In this document: one piece after another, positions 1 to 12,196 of the stretch
Layout: each line of letters opens with the position of its first letter
How positions within the stretch are numbered: the stretch's first letter is position 1
NCBI GenBank assembly: GCA_958450325.1
Contig: OY288251.1
Location: 63,815,666 to 63,879,665 of the forward strand
DNA length: 64,000 nt
Source: Agrostemma githago
Lineage: Eukaryota; Streptophyta; Magnoliopsida; Caryophyllales; Caryophyllaceae
Direction of reading: 5' to 3'
Position numbers and translations under genes: made by a program
The notes under the pieces: model-generated
Told to the model about the DNA's origin: nothing
The model's database searches: none
The model's input: only the letters and a program-made list of their open reading frames with translations

Positions 1-2710
1 GAAGAAGGTGTTCAAAGGTATCTTTTCTAAAATGAGAGCCTCCATCACTAATTATGGCTCTAGGCATACCGAATCTCGGGAAAATTACATTCTTGAAAAG
101 TTTAATTACAACCTTGGAGTCATTGGTGGGGGAAGCTACGGCCTTGATCCATTTTGAGACATAATCAACCGCTACTAGGATATATTTGTTACCAAAAAAG
201 GACGTGAACGGACCCATGAAATCAATGCCCCAAACATCGAACAATTCAATCTCTAAGATGGGTTGAAGGGGCATCTCATTTCTTCTTGTAATATTCCCAC
301 TTCTTTGACAAGCATTGCATGTGAGAATGAAAGCTCGAATGTCCTTGAACATGGAAGGCCACCAAAACCCGCTTTGGAGAACCTTGGCAATTGTCTTTTG
401 GTTGGCCAAGTGTCCACCATAAGATGTCGAGTGAAGGTGCTTCACAATATTATATCCCTCATCGGCCGTAACACATCGTCGGTAAATTCCATCTACACAA
501 CGGCGAAACAAATATGGTTCGTCCCAATAATAGCGTCGGGTTTCATAACGTAGTTTCTTCTTCTCTTGCTTGGAATAATCGTCCGGAATAAAATGAGACA
601 CTAAGAAATTGACGATATCGGCATACCAAGGTGTAATAGTTTCAATGGCCATCAAGGCCTCATCTCTCATAGCTTCATTGATGGGAACACCATCTTCTTC
701 ATTGCTCTCTTTACTAACCGTTACTCTACTAAGATGATCCGCTAGTAAGTTCTCCGATCCGGCTTTATCTTTAATCTCAATATCAAATTCTTGTAAAAAG
801 AGGACCCACCGAAAGAGTCGGGACTTGGTCTCCTTTTTGGACATGATGTATCGAATTGCCGCATGATCGGTATGAATTATGACTTTGGAACCGGTAACAT
901 AATTTCAGAATTTCTCCATGACGTAGACAACGGCAAGCATTTCTTTCTTGGTTGTTGTATACCTCGATTGGACTTCATCTAGGGTTTTGCTTGTGTAATA
1001 AATCACATGTAACTTCTTGTCAACCCGTTGTCCTAGAACGGCACCAACGGCAAAATCGGATGCATCGCACATGATCTCAAATGGAAGATTCCAATCGGGA
1101 GCTTTGATAATTGGAGTGGTAGTAAGAGCGGTCTTTATCCTGCAAAAGGTCTCAAGACACGAGTCATCAAAAACAAAAGGTGCATCTTTCATAAGCAAAG
1201 AAGTTAAAGGCTTAGCAATTTTGGAAAAGTCTTTAATGAATCGCCTATAAAAACCGGCGTGACCTAGAAAACTCCTCACCCCTTTGACATTTGTAGGTGG
1301 TGGCAAGTTTTCGATCACGGAGACTTTCGCCTTATCAACTTCGACTCCTCTATTAGAAACAATATGACCTAGGACAACACCTTGTTCAACCATAAAATGA
1401 CACTTTTCCCAATTTAAAACAAGTCTATACTCTTCACATCGAGCTAACACTTGATCAAGATTTTCAAGACAAGAATCAAAAGATGTACCATGGACACTAA
1501 AATCATCCATAAAAACTTCCATAGATTTTTCAATAAAATTGGAGAAAATAGCCATCATACATCTTTGAAACGTTCCCGGCGCATTGTATAATCCAAATGG
1601 CATCCTTCTATAAGCATAGGTGCCATAGGGACATGTAAAAGTGGTTTTTTCTTGGTCATCGAGATGAATGGGAATTTGAAGAAATCCGGAATGACCATCA
1701 AGGAAACAAAAATAAGAATGATGCGCCAATCATTCAAGCATTTGATCAATAAAGGGAAGAGGGAAATGATCTTTTATGGTGGCCGTGTTCAATTTTCGAT
1801 AGTTTATACACATGCGCCAACCGGTAATAGTCCTAGTAGAAATTGACTCACCCTTTTCTCCTTTAACTACCGTCATTCCTCTTATTTTCGGCACAACTTG
1901 GACGGGGCTAACCCATTTACTTTCGGTTATTGGGTATATAATGTTAGCCTCATACAACTTGAGGACTTCCTTCATGACAACCTCTTTCATGGTGGGGTTC
2001 AACCTACGTTGACCCTCAACCGAAGGACGGTGGTCATCATCAAGGATGATCCTATGCATACAAACATTTGGACTTATGCCTTGGAGGTCGGCAATGCTAT
2101 ACCCGATGGCCTTTTTGTGTTTTCTCAAAACAATCAAAAGTTTTTCCAATTGAGGTCCATCAAGGGTAGCATTGACGATAACGGGATAATTAGTTCCTTC
2201 AAGAAAAACATATTTGAGGGAAGAGGGGAGTGGTTTAAGTTCAAGATTAGGAGGAGAAGATACCATACTCTTACCCACCGGTAGTGGTTCTACCTTTTCA
2301 TCATGCAAACATTCATCTTCAAGGGGTGGAGAGTCAAATGGCTCATCTTCTTGCTTATCATCATCTATCAAGCTATACTCAACCAAACTGTAAATAACTT
2401 CGATGGAATTCATTTGTTCAATCATTGGTTGTTTAAGAGCTTGAGAAAGGGAAAACTCTACCGACTCGTTTCCTATGTTAAAAGACAACTTACCATTCTT
2501 GACATCAACTATAGTACCTCCGGTAGCCATAAAAGGTCGACCTAGAATAATGGGGGTAATAGTGTCTTCGGGCATATCCATGACAACAAAGTCGGAGGGG
2601 ATGAAAAACTTACCAACTTGAACGAGTACATCCTCAAGTATCCCAAATGGGTACTTGACGGACCTATCCGCAAGTTGAATTGACATACCAGTGGGTCTCA
2701 TCTCCCCCAC
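1..2710 (-). pseudogene. Athila-like pol: reverse transcriptase, RNase H, integrase (incomplete at window edge)
   Basis: Continues the frame of the gag-protease region. Reverse transcriptase spans about 2130-1180 with the FMDD active site near 1510 and the MPFGLYNAPGTFQ segment near 1600. RNase H spans about 1080-740 (FEIMCDASDFAVGAVLGQ, then HTDHAAIRYI). The integrase zinc-binding H-H-C-C region is at about 440-290, followed by the start of the catalytic core (DFMGPFTSF near 215, SDGGSHF near 45). The frame is stopped by TGA at 1730 and at 905, both explicable as CGA to TGA. The integrase C-terminus, the region after pol and the 3' LTR are beyond the left edge. Confidence 0.88.
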
Positions 2711-5245
2711 ACTAAGTCTCTTAGCAATAAATTAAGATAACAAACTAACACTAGCCCCTAGGTCACATAAAGCTTGGTTAACGACAACGTTTCCAACCCG
2801 ACAAGGGATAGAAAAACTACCGGGATCCTCAAGTTTCTTTGGTATTTGATTCATAAGAATGACACTACATTGTTCCGTGAGAGAGATACATTATTTATCC
2901 TCTATCGTTCTCTTTTTAGTCAAGACATCTTTCAAAAACTTAGAATACAGGGGCATTTGAGAAATTACCTCGGTGAAAGGTAAAGCTACCTCCACCTTCT
3001 TCAACATATCCACAAAACGGCTAAATTGGGCATTCTCTTTGCGTGGATTAGCTCGTTCGGGAAAAGGCAATGGAGGGACAAAAGTGGGAGGCGGTGGAAC
3101 ATTGGGTTCTTCTTCTTCTTCGGCTAATCGCTCCGCCTCTTTTCTTTTTGCTTCTTCCGCTTCCATTTGCTCTTTATTCTTTCTTTGTTCTCTTAGTTCA
3201 TTTTCCGCATTTTCAAGGATATCGAACTCCGCTTGTATTCCCCGGTTTTGTTTGGGAGAAGTGGGAGATGATTCTTGTGATGCACTTGGTTGATTGACTT
3301 TGGATGAGGTGTTTTTGGTGTTCAAGTTCAAATTCTTGTATGGGTCCTCAAGTTCTTTGACACCTCTCAAAATAACGGCATTAGCTTGGTGCGAAGGGTC
3401 TCTTGGGTTTTGGGGTTGTCCGGGCAAGCCATGGGGTGGATGAATTGGGGCGGCTAAGGCTTTTGTTGCTTCTTGTGATTCCCAAACCTTTAGCCTTGCC
3501 TTGGTGTCTTGATGTTCATTACATAGTTGCCCAACGGTTCTTTGCAAATCATTATAGTTATCCCATGGGACTCCTCCTTGACCAAATTGAAAATTGCTTG
3601 ATTGGCCATAAGATTGAGAGGGTTGATTAAATGGTTGTTGATTGTAACCTTGGTTTCCTTGAAAATTGCCTTGGAACCCTTGATTGTATCCATGATTAAA
3701 ATGATTATCATGTGGATTTTGGTAATTGTTGTAATTGTTGGGAACATGGAAGTTCCTACTTTGTTGATTGAAGTTACTCCTTTGATGAGGAGGCATATAT
3801 GGGGGCCTTGGAGGACCTTGGTTAAAGGGACTTTGTTGACTTTGATTGAATGACCTCAATTGACTCCCTTGGGCACGCGGCATCGGATTTTGGACATTTT
3901 GATTTCCATAGGAAAAATTAGGATGAAATCTTGTGCCGACATTTTAAGTATTGGAAAAGGGATCAAATTGAGGTCTTTGCCCATATACTTGTATAGCTTG
4001 GACTTCATTTGGCTCTTCAATATAAACTTCTTCATTAGGAATGCAAGAGCTAGAATCATGACCATAATTGCCACAATGATCACATTGAACTTCCCATGTT
4101 AATTGCTTTGGAGGAGATGGTTGCCTTGGTGGAACACTCCCTTGAATTTGGTACATACCTCTAGGAGTAGGCCTTGAACTCATGGCATCCATTCTCTTTT
4201 TTAATTCTTCAACTTCCGCTTGAAGTTTCAATTCATTAGAACTCGTAGATGAGTTCACTTCAACTTTCTTTCTAGAATCCCGCGATTGACCCATTTTAGA
4301 GTCACTCCTTGCCATCTTTTCAATAAGACTCTTAGATGCCTCATCGGTGAGAGAAGAAAAATCTCCTCCGGCGGCCGAATTGAGGTTTTCTTTGGTTCTC
4401 GATGAAAGGGTGTTGTAAAATGTTTGGGTAGTTAACCAATCGGGTATTCCATGGTGTGGACATTTGCGCAATAAATCTCTAAATCTTTCCCAAGCCTCAC
4501 TTAAGCTTTGAAATTCATCTTGTTTGAATGTTTGTATCTCCATGCGATATTGGTTAGTCTTTGACGGCGAGAAATATTTCTCCAAGAAGGCATTAGATAA
4601 TTGAGCCCATGTTGTAAAAGTATTAGTGGGATGGCCTTGAAGCCGTCTACGAGCTCCATCTCTCAAGGTCTTTGGAAATAATAAACGGTGCAATTGGCAT
4701 GAAGTTAATCCATTGAGACGGGCTCCTACTAATTTCTCTTTGAATGAAGCAATGTGCTCTTAAGCATCTTCTTGAGAAAAACCGTGAAAAATATCTTGTT
4801 GAACCGCATTTTTCAAAGAAGCTTTTAATTCATAGTCCTCGGGAATCTCTCCGAAATCGACGGGAGAAGGTGTTTCTTCATGTGTGAGTTGGGAATGAGA
4901 GCCTAAAGTTGCCAGTTGTTGGATTGATGGTGATGATGGATTTGAATTTGAATGGTTTGGAGGGGATGGATTTTGATTTCGTGGTGGAGTTTTCGGTGAT
5001 GGTGGTGATGGTGGTGAATTTTGTGAAGTGGAAGGTATGGAAGGGTTATTTGGAGCGGGATTATGTGATGTAAAAGGTGTAGAGGGTGTATGTGGTAGGA
5101 TGGGATTAAGGTTAGGAGGTGATAATGAAGGATGTGGAATGATAGTGGTTGAGTTGTATCCCCGAAAACGTAATGCTCTAAAAGTCCTTTCCGGCTCCGG
5201 ATCGAACCACAAGGGCGATGACATGTTCCTGGGCATAAAACTCAA
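2711..5245 (-). pseudogene. Athila-like gag and protease region, broken by stop codons
   Basis: Starts with an ATG at 5245, about 100 bases after the primer site. The N-terminal part is rich in Pro, Ser and Asn. A retrotransposon gag domain follows (about 4690-4330), then a CCHC zinc knuckle (CDHCGNYGHDSSSC, near 4085-4045), a Gln/Asn-rich segment (3880-3500), a Lys/Glu-rich segment, and a protease motif DLGASVSLLS near 2760-2730. The frame is constant throughout, but it is stopped near 4757, at 3944, at 2891 and near 2727. Each interruption is one stop codon (TAA) with sensible sequence on both sides, so this is point mutation rather than frameshift. In a functional copy it would supply capsid, nucleocapsid and the processing protease. 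Confidence 0.85.
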
Positions 5246-5343
5246 TTAAACGGTAAGACTCCTAGCACCTTACGGTACAAGGGAAAAGAGAGAAGGGAAA
5301 AGAATCAAACACAACAACTAAAAACAATACGATTACTCCCCGT

Positions 5344-5361
5344 TCCCCGGCAACGGCGCCA
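5344..5361 (-). other. Primer-binding site of the Athila-like element
   Basis: On the minus strand this reads TGGCGCCGTTGCCGGGGA, three bases inside the LTR. This is the primer site typical of Athila-type elements, attributed to tRNA-Asp. Confidence 0.85.
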
Positions 5362-5364
5362 CTT

Positions 5365-7220
5365 TGATCGCCTCCCAATCGGATCGGTCGTTAACGAAGG
5401 ACGAGGGATCAAACGATATTTATAAGACTCAAGATGACACAAAAACAAACAAGTATTCGTGGTAAGTCGAGGTCGGTCCACAGGGAACGGAGTTTGTAAA
5501 CAATGTTTAAAGCGATGTGTTTGATATCTAGAGGGGGGTTTCTAAAGGTCGAGTCTACGCTAGAGAAATAACTACGAGAATAGCTAGGGGTGATAAATCT
5601 AGGAAAAGGCGTTAGGGGGAAGTCGGGATTCGGAACATGGGGTCTAAGAAGGTCGGGATCGAGTTTTTGTCGCAACGTTGATTAAGGGAGAAAGCCACCT
5701 TTCGGTTTCTTCAACCAACCCAGCTAAAAACCCGCTTTCGCGGCGAAGAAGGGTAAGTCTCTAGTTGTGGTAATTTCTACTCCGAGTTTCCCCATATTGA
5801 TAGAAATGAGTCAAGGTCGGTCTAGTTGACCGGACTAAAACAACAATGACACAACAACCACAAGCAAGATAAACCAACATGCAAGCAACCCACCAATACC
5901 CCTAAATTCAAATAATTCAAGTCTTCATCCCTAAACCCCCCAACAAGAAATCTACTCACTAATTATAATGGAAGAAAACAAAACATTAACTAAGGAGAAA
6001 CTAACTACAACATGCATAACAACTAGATCTAAGGAAACTAACAACAATATGATGAGAAAACTACAATCTAACAATTACCCACTAAATTATGAAACTACCA
6101 AATTAATCTAGGGAATAATCTAAAACAACATGAACAAGATCTAGAGAAACTAACTACACTAAGATGATCTAAACAAGATAATAACAAGGAAATAACATTA
6201 AATCTAAACTAGAGATAAGAGAGTGGAAAGAAATGTAACAACTATGAAGATCTAGAAGAAATAAGAAGATTGCATGAATAAAGGTTGAATCTTTGATGGA
6301 AAAGATGAAGAACTTGTCACTAATCCTTCAATTAACCCAACAAATCTTCAATAAAACTTGAAATAATCTTCTACAAACTTGTAATCTAGAGAATTGATGA
6401 TGAAAACTAAGTAGATCTACTACTAATTACTATGTAAACTACTAGAATTTTAGAGAATTACTACTAGAATACTACTAGATTGTTCTACTAATGGATGGTG
6501 TAACTACACTAATGGAGGCCTACTACTACTTACTTACTCTAATGGTGGATGCCTTGGGCAACAAATTAGGGTAATATATATATAATAATCTTTTAATGGG
6601 TATTTAACCTAAAGCCCAAATCTACTTCATGCTCCATTAATGAGACAATCACCCTTAGCATCTTCACGGGGTGAAACTTCGCCCTGCGGTCTTACGTAAT
6701 AATCCCACCGGGTGAAATTTTCGCCCGGTGAAATTTTCTTCATTTTTATCGTTTTCCGGCACATCTTTCCATCGGGCGAAATTTCACCCGGTGGGCGAAA
6801 TTTCGCCCGGTCAGTTTCACTCGGTGGGAAGTCGGAAAATCTTCGGGGAGGCATTTTTACCGTCGGGTGAAATTTTGCCCGGTGGTGTCTCACCGGGTGA
6901 AATTTCGCCCGGTCATTCTGTTGGCCTCTTTCCTTGTCTTATTCTTCGTTGATTGATTGGATGACTTTAAACTTTAAGTTGTGTGCTTTACTCTTAGGAC
7001 GGTATTCCCTTATCTTGTGCTCGTGGAAGCTCGATCGTGATTTCGGTGCCAAATCCTATCAAAATCGATAGAAAAACTATCAAAAACACGTAAAACGCAC
7101 AAGAGGGACGCTAATGCGAGAAGTACACAAAATATGGCGATAATTGCACTCTAAACTCGCAAAACGAGGGGAAAACGGGTCTAAATGAGGGAAAAAACGA
7201 TCTAAATTTAGCACACAACA
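5365..7220 (-). repeat. 5' LTR of the Athila-like element
   Basis: Bounded on the plus strand by TGATCGCC at 5365 and CACACAACA at 7220 (TG...CA). The inner end lies 3 bases from the primer-binding site. The outer end matches the end of the solo LTR at 13204-15041, including a run of similar sequence at 7050-7220 and 14890-15041. The LTR contains an A-rich tract (5830-6450) and a cluster of 20-24-nt palindromes (6667-6915). No 3' LTR is available in the window for dating. Confidence 0.85.
6667..6915. repeat. Cluster of about six CCGGGYGAAATTTCRCCCGG palindromes in the Athila-like LTR
   Basis: Near-palindromic units start at about 6667, 6706, 6770, 6790, 6871 and 6888. Each has an arm CCGGGTGAAA or CCGGGCGAAA followed by its reverse complement, with small variations. 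The solo LTR of the same family has about five (14516-14742). They account for the repetitive HHRAKFHP-like peptides seen if this stretch is translated. Confidence 0.8.
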
Positions 7221-10200
7221 GAGGGATAAGATCGACCTGAGGTCTTAAGCAAGGGCATGTATCACAGGGGCGAAGAGTTGACACTTTTTGCATTTTTGGG
7301 TCAAGTCCCTGGCGTCTGCCAGCATGGTTGGCCAGTAGTACCCTGCCCTCAGGGCTTTGTGTGCCAGCGTTCGTCCCCCTACATGGTGGCTGCAGATCCT
7401 TGAATGTATGTCGTCCAATACCTCTGCGGCTTGTCCTGCCCCCAGGCATTTAAGCAAAGGGGCGGAAAATGATTTGCGGTACAACTCTCCCCTGATTAGT
7501 ATGAACCATGCAGCTTTGGCAGGCATTCTTCTCTTCTGAGCTGGGTCTTGTGGAAGGGTTTCATGCTTCTTGAACTGGATGATTGGGGTCATCCAGCTTT
7601 CGACCTCTGCTTCTTCAATAACACTTATCGGTTGGCAGGGCGTTGTGGATCTTTCTTGTATAACATCTACCCACACGGACCTCCTGATGTCCTGCAGGCT
7701 GGAACTTGCCAATTAAGACAGGGTGTTAGTCTGATTATTTTGTGATCGGAGGACCTGTCTGACTTCGTAGGATTTTAACCCAGACAGCTCTTGTTTGACC
7801 TTCTCCAAATATGAGGTCGTGGCTTGGTCTCTGGCTTCATATGCCCCGTTGATTTGATTTGCGATGAGCTGAGAATCTGTAGCCAGGATAAGCCTTTCTG
7901 CCCCTGCTGCTTTGGCTAAGTGGATGCCTGCCAGGACAGCCTCATACTCAGCTTCGTTGTTAGACGCAGGAAAGGTGAAGCTGAGAGCATGCTCAAAGTC
8001 CGTCCCCTCAGGGCTTGTAAGCACTATTCCTGCCCCCGCACCATTGACCGTGGATGATCCGTCGGTGTACACCATCCATTCGCCGGCAGGTGGGTCGTCT
8101 TCATCTGAGTGGGAGCATTCAGCTAGGAAGTCTGCCAGGGCCTGTTCCTTGATGGCGGTCCTAGACTGATAGGAAATCCCTAGCCCGCTCAATTCTATAG
8201 CCCATTTCAATAGCCTCCCGGATTTTTCAAAATTTTCTAATACCTTCTCCAGGGGCTGATCGGTTAACACGACGACAGGGTGGGCGTCGAAATATGGTCT
8301 AAGCTTTCGGGCTGCTATAACTACCGCGTAGGCCGCCTTCTCGACGACCGGGTAGTTCTTCTCAGCTGCCTCCAGGGCATGGCTTACGAAGTAAATTGGC
8401 AGCTGAGAGCCTACTTCTTCCCTTAGGATTACTACACTTACAGTTGAATTTGTTACGGCTATGTAGAGAAAGAGTTTCTCTCCTGCCACCGGCCTTGCCA
8501 GGGTTGGTAATTTCTTTAAGTGTTCTTTCAATTGCTCGAAGGCTTCCTTCTGCTCTGCCTCCCATTTGAACTGTTTGTTCCCCTTCAGTATTTTAAAGAA
8601 GGGTGTTGACTTGTCAGCCGACCTGGCGATGAACCGTGCCAGGGCAGCCATCCTACCAGTCAGACGCTGGATGTCTCTGATTGTTTTTTGTTCTGGGAGG
8701 TCTAGAACAGCCTGCACTTTTTCTGGATTTGCATCAATTCCCCTGGCACTGACCAGGAAGCCTAGGAATTTTCCAGAGCGAACACCAAAGGTACACTTTT
8801 TAGGGTTCAGCTTCATCTGGTAAGCGCGCAGGGAGAAGAAGGTTTCTTGCAAATCTTTTAGGTGCTCCTCGTCCCCTTTTCTTTTTACTATGGCGTCATC
8901 TACGTACGCCTCCAAGTTCTTGCCCTTCTAGCCTTCAAATACTTTGTCCACTAGACGCTGGTAGGTTGCTCCTGCGTTCTTGAGGCCAAATGACATCATC
9001 TTGTACATGTATGTGCCTGCACTTGTGATGAACACACATTTGACCCTATTTGGTTGCTAGAGGTACACTTGGTGGTAGCCAGAGAAGGCATCCAGGAAGC
9101 TGAGCATAGAGTACCTACTGGTGGCATCTACCAACTGGTCAATCCGTGGCAGGGAGTAACAATCCTTGGGGCATGCTTTATTGAGATTGATGAAATCCAC
9201 GCACATCCTCCAGGGCCCTGAGGATTTCTTCACCATCACTACATTGGCAAGCCACTCAGGGTAGTCGCAGCTCTGGATAAAATCAGCTTTTAGGAGCTTC
9301 TCAATTTCTTCCTTAATGGCTATGTCTTTTTCCACTGACATATTTCGTTTCTTTTGTTTTACGGGTCGAGCCTCCGGATTAACGTTCAGCTTGTGAACGA
9401 TATGGGCTTGGTCGACCCCTCGCATTTCGTCAGCCGAGTAGGCAAATATGTCCCTGTTATCCTGCAGGACTTTGATCAATTTCTTTCGGTAGGACTCTTC
9501 TAGGTCGGTGCCGATTAGGACCGGCCTTCCTGGCTCCAGCTCTACTAGCATACTCTCGCCCCCAGGTTCTGGGTGGTCAGTCTTTTTTATTGCCTACTGA
9601 TCAGCCGAAATCTCTTCTTCCCTGCTGGGAGAGCTGTCTGCTTTTCGCTTGCCTTTTCTTTCTGTTTCGTGAGCGCGCAGGGCGACCGAGTAGCATTGCC
9701 TGGCCGACTCTTAGTCCCCGTGTATTTTTCCTTCCATCCCGAAGTCTGTGACATAGGCCACAGTCAATGCCCTGATGGATATTGCGGCTTCAACTTCATC
9801 CAAGGTGGCCCTGCCTATCAGAGCGTTGTATGCTGATTTGGCGTCTACAACCACGAATGAGGCTCGGATGTTCCTAGCCGATGCCCCCTCTCCAAATGTT
9901 ACTGGCAGCTCAATGACTCCCATTGTGAGGACCCTGCATCGCTGAATCCATACAAGGATCCAGGGGCAGGTTTGAGGTGTCTTTTTTCCAGGTTCATTTT
10001 GTCAAAAGCGTCTTTGTACAACAGATTTGTGTAGGCGTCAGTATCGATCATGCATCTTCTTACTATGTGGTTGCTGATAATAAGTGACAGGACTAAGGGG
10101 TCACTGTGAGGGTAGATTACCCGGCCTGCGTCCTGGGGGGTTATGCTCAGTGTTAGGCCAGCCGGGCTCCCTGCTCTTTCAGCGTAGCAGATCTGATTGT

Positions 10201-10300
10201 GGAGCTCCCAGATCTGCCTTTTCTGGCCCCTCCGGCTTGTCTGGCCTTAAGCATTCCTTGACACTACATGGATTATCATGCGGTCTTGTACTGAGCCTTC
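7221..10300 (-). pseudogene. Tat-like protease-RT-RNase H-integrase, degenerate and truncated
   Basis: Protease region near 10060-9711, where the active site reads DTDAYTNLLY instead of the DTGAYTNLLY of the complete copy. Reverse transcriptase lies at 9410-8850 with a YVDD active site at about 8912; a TAG near 8930 precedes it. RNase H is at 8500-8150, the second RNase H (WMVYTDGSSTVNGAGAG) at about 8085-7740, and the integrase HHCC module at about 7400-7290. It ends where the Athila-like LTR begins at 7220. The loss of the catalytic-triad Gly and several stops indicate an old, inactive copy. Confidence 0.85.
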
Positions 10301-12132
10301 CGGCTTTTCTGTAGCAGTTTTCTGATTCTTAATCCTGGCAGCATAGTTACTCAGCCAGCTGTTCCTGATGAGCTTCTCTATCTCGTCCTTCAGGTGACGG
10401 CACTCCTCAGTCGTGTGTCCTATGCAGTCATGAAACGTGCAAAACTTTTTTGGGTCATCCTTTGGGCTGCGTGGCTTGCTCGGGCGATTTCATTTTCCTG
10501 TTTCTTTCTCCAGCTCAAATATCTCAGCTCTTGATTTGTTAAGGGCTGTGTAACTGTCAAACCTTGGCTGGTAAGCCACATGTTCCCTTTTTGGAGGCAT
10601 CTCCCTACTCAGCTCTTTGCCTTCCTGCCGCCTCGCCCCTGCTGCGCCCACCCTGCGGTCCCCCCTGTGGTCTGGAAGGTCCGATGGGGGTATCCGGCAG
10701 GCTGTGGTATTCTTCCTGCAGTATGAAGCCTTCGACTATCTTACAAGCTTTAGCCAGGGATTCTGGTTGAGCTCTGATAATTTGGTTCTTCATTTCTCCT
10801 GGGAGTAATGAATTAGTCAGCGCATAGGATGCTGTGGGGTCATCAATCTCCCTAACCTGCTGGAAGGCTAGGTCAAACCTTTTCAGGTATTCCCTGATGG
10901 CTTCGCCTTTTTTCTGTTTTAGGGTCATTAAATCAAAGCGGATCAGCCTGCGCCTCTTGTTTCCTGCGTACTGATCCAGGAAAGATTCGGCCAGTTCTTC
11001 GAAATAATAGATTGATCCCCGCGGTAGGTCGCGAAACCACCCCTGAGCCAGCCCTACCAGAGTGGTAGGGAAGATTTTACACCAGGTGGCGTCATCAGCG
11101 TCGTACATCCCCATGTGGTTCTCATAGGCTGCCAGGTGGTCTTTAGGATCAGTAGTTTCGTCGAACTTTGCCGTGGGAATCTTAATTTTTGGGATGGGGC
11201 AGCTATGAACGTCGGGATGAAGCGGGGTCCTGGTAGGCCTACCTAGCACCTTAGATCTGCTTCCTATAGAGTGGTAATCATAGTCATCCCATCTATCAGG
11301 GGTCAATCTACCAGCGTTAGGGGAACAGTGTCTAGGTGCATGCCTACTTGCTACCTCGTCCTCCTTTTCGGGGGAGCGGTGTCTATGTCTCTTTTCCCTG
11401 GGTGGCTGCTGTTCCGGGCCTTTAGCCTGATGGTGTCCTGACTCCAGGGGTTTATCCTGATTGATTTTGTCTAGCATACTTTTTGACAGCCCTGGAGCTT
11501 TTTGTGGCTCCGTAGCGGGTGTTAGTCGGGTAAAGACCCTACCCTGCTTTGCTCCCAGACGCTTCGAGACAGGTTCCTTTGGCTACAAACGTTCCTGCAT
11601 TTCCTGAGATAAACCTCTTTTCTCAGCAGATGCAGTGGACTCTATGGTGTGCACAGACCCATCTTGCTGTTGAGTTGGCTGTTCCTGGGCGTCGGTTACG
11701 ATGCGCCTCTTAGCCTGCACGTATCCTCGGGCTGTCTTCTTTACCTTCCTCTGAACGTTCCTGGCGGCGGTCCGCTTCGTGCCCCCAGCCCCTTCGACAC
11801 TCTCAAAGTGTAGGTGTCTGGGGGTCATCGCGATCCAGCCTACCAGGTCCTCAGGTGTGAGGTGTGACCTGCTGATCTAGCATGGCAAAGAAAAAGACAA
11901 CAGCATGCGCGACCTGAGCAGAGGTGAGGCTAAGGTTGATCCCCTGTTGCTCCCCTTACCCGGTTGCGTTTGTGACTTCCTTGTTTGGCACTTCGTTGAG
12001 GGTAGCCCGTCCCACCCCTCGGAGTGTGGCGGCGGGCGTCACCTCCTTTGCCGGCAAGGGCATGCCATACAGGGGGATTGTCGGCTGTCCTGCCGGATCC
12101 ACCCCTGACTCGGTTTCGACAACCTCAGGCAT
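10301..12132 (-). pseudogene. Tat-like gag, degenerate
   Basis: ATG at 12132 (MPEVVETESG), aligned with the start of gag in the complete copy at 33484. Stop codons interrupt the N-terminal third (near 11955, 11870 and 11580). The gag domain is readable at 11477-10605, including WFRDLPRGSIYYFEEL and the EAIREYLKRFD block. A zinc-knuckle-like segment (CTFHDCIGHTTEEC) lies near 10440-10400. All readable parts are in one frame, so decay is mainly by stop codons. Confidence 0.8.
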
Positions 12133-12175
12133 TCTTCCAATGACTTTTTGTTCTTTGAGGAATCTTAATTTAGAA

Positions 12176-12193
12176 TCCCCACAGACGGCGCCA
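12176..12193 (-). other. Primer-binding site of the minus-strand Tat-like element
   Basis: Minus-strand reading TGGCGCCGTCTGTGGGGA, three bases inside the LTR, identical to the site at 33388-33405. Confidence 0.85.
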
Positions 12194-12196
12194 AAT

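Larger units (their letters stand above)
1..7220 (-). mobile_element. Athila-like Ty3/gypsy LTR retrotransposon, 5' part (3' part lies left of the window)
   Basis: A retroelement read right to left: 5' LTR (7220 to 5365), primer-binding site (5361 to 5344), gag, protease, reverse transcriptase, RNase H and integrase, running off the window at position 1. The FMDD form of the reverse-transcriptase active site, the long LTR (about 1.86 kb) and the primer site fit the Athila lineage. It sits inside the integrase coding region of the Tat-like element at 7221-12916: bases just right of 7220 continue that integrase sequence when compared with the full copy near 38284-38345. Only one candidate target duplication (GAGGG, 7221-7225) can be seen, because the other end is outside the window. 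It is defective, with several stop codons in one otherwise open frame. Confidence 0.9.

Noticed and set aside
6627..6952. Small proteins with HHRAKFHP or AKFHPVGEISPG repeats
   Set aside because: These are the LTR palindromes translated on either strand.
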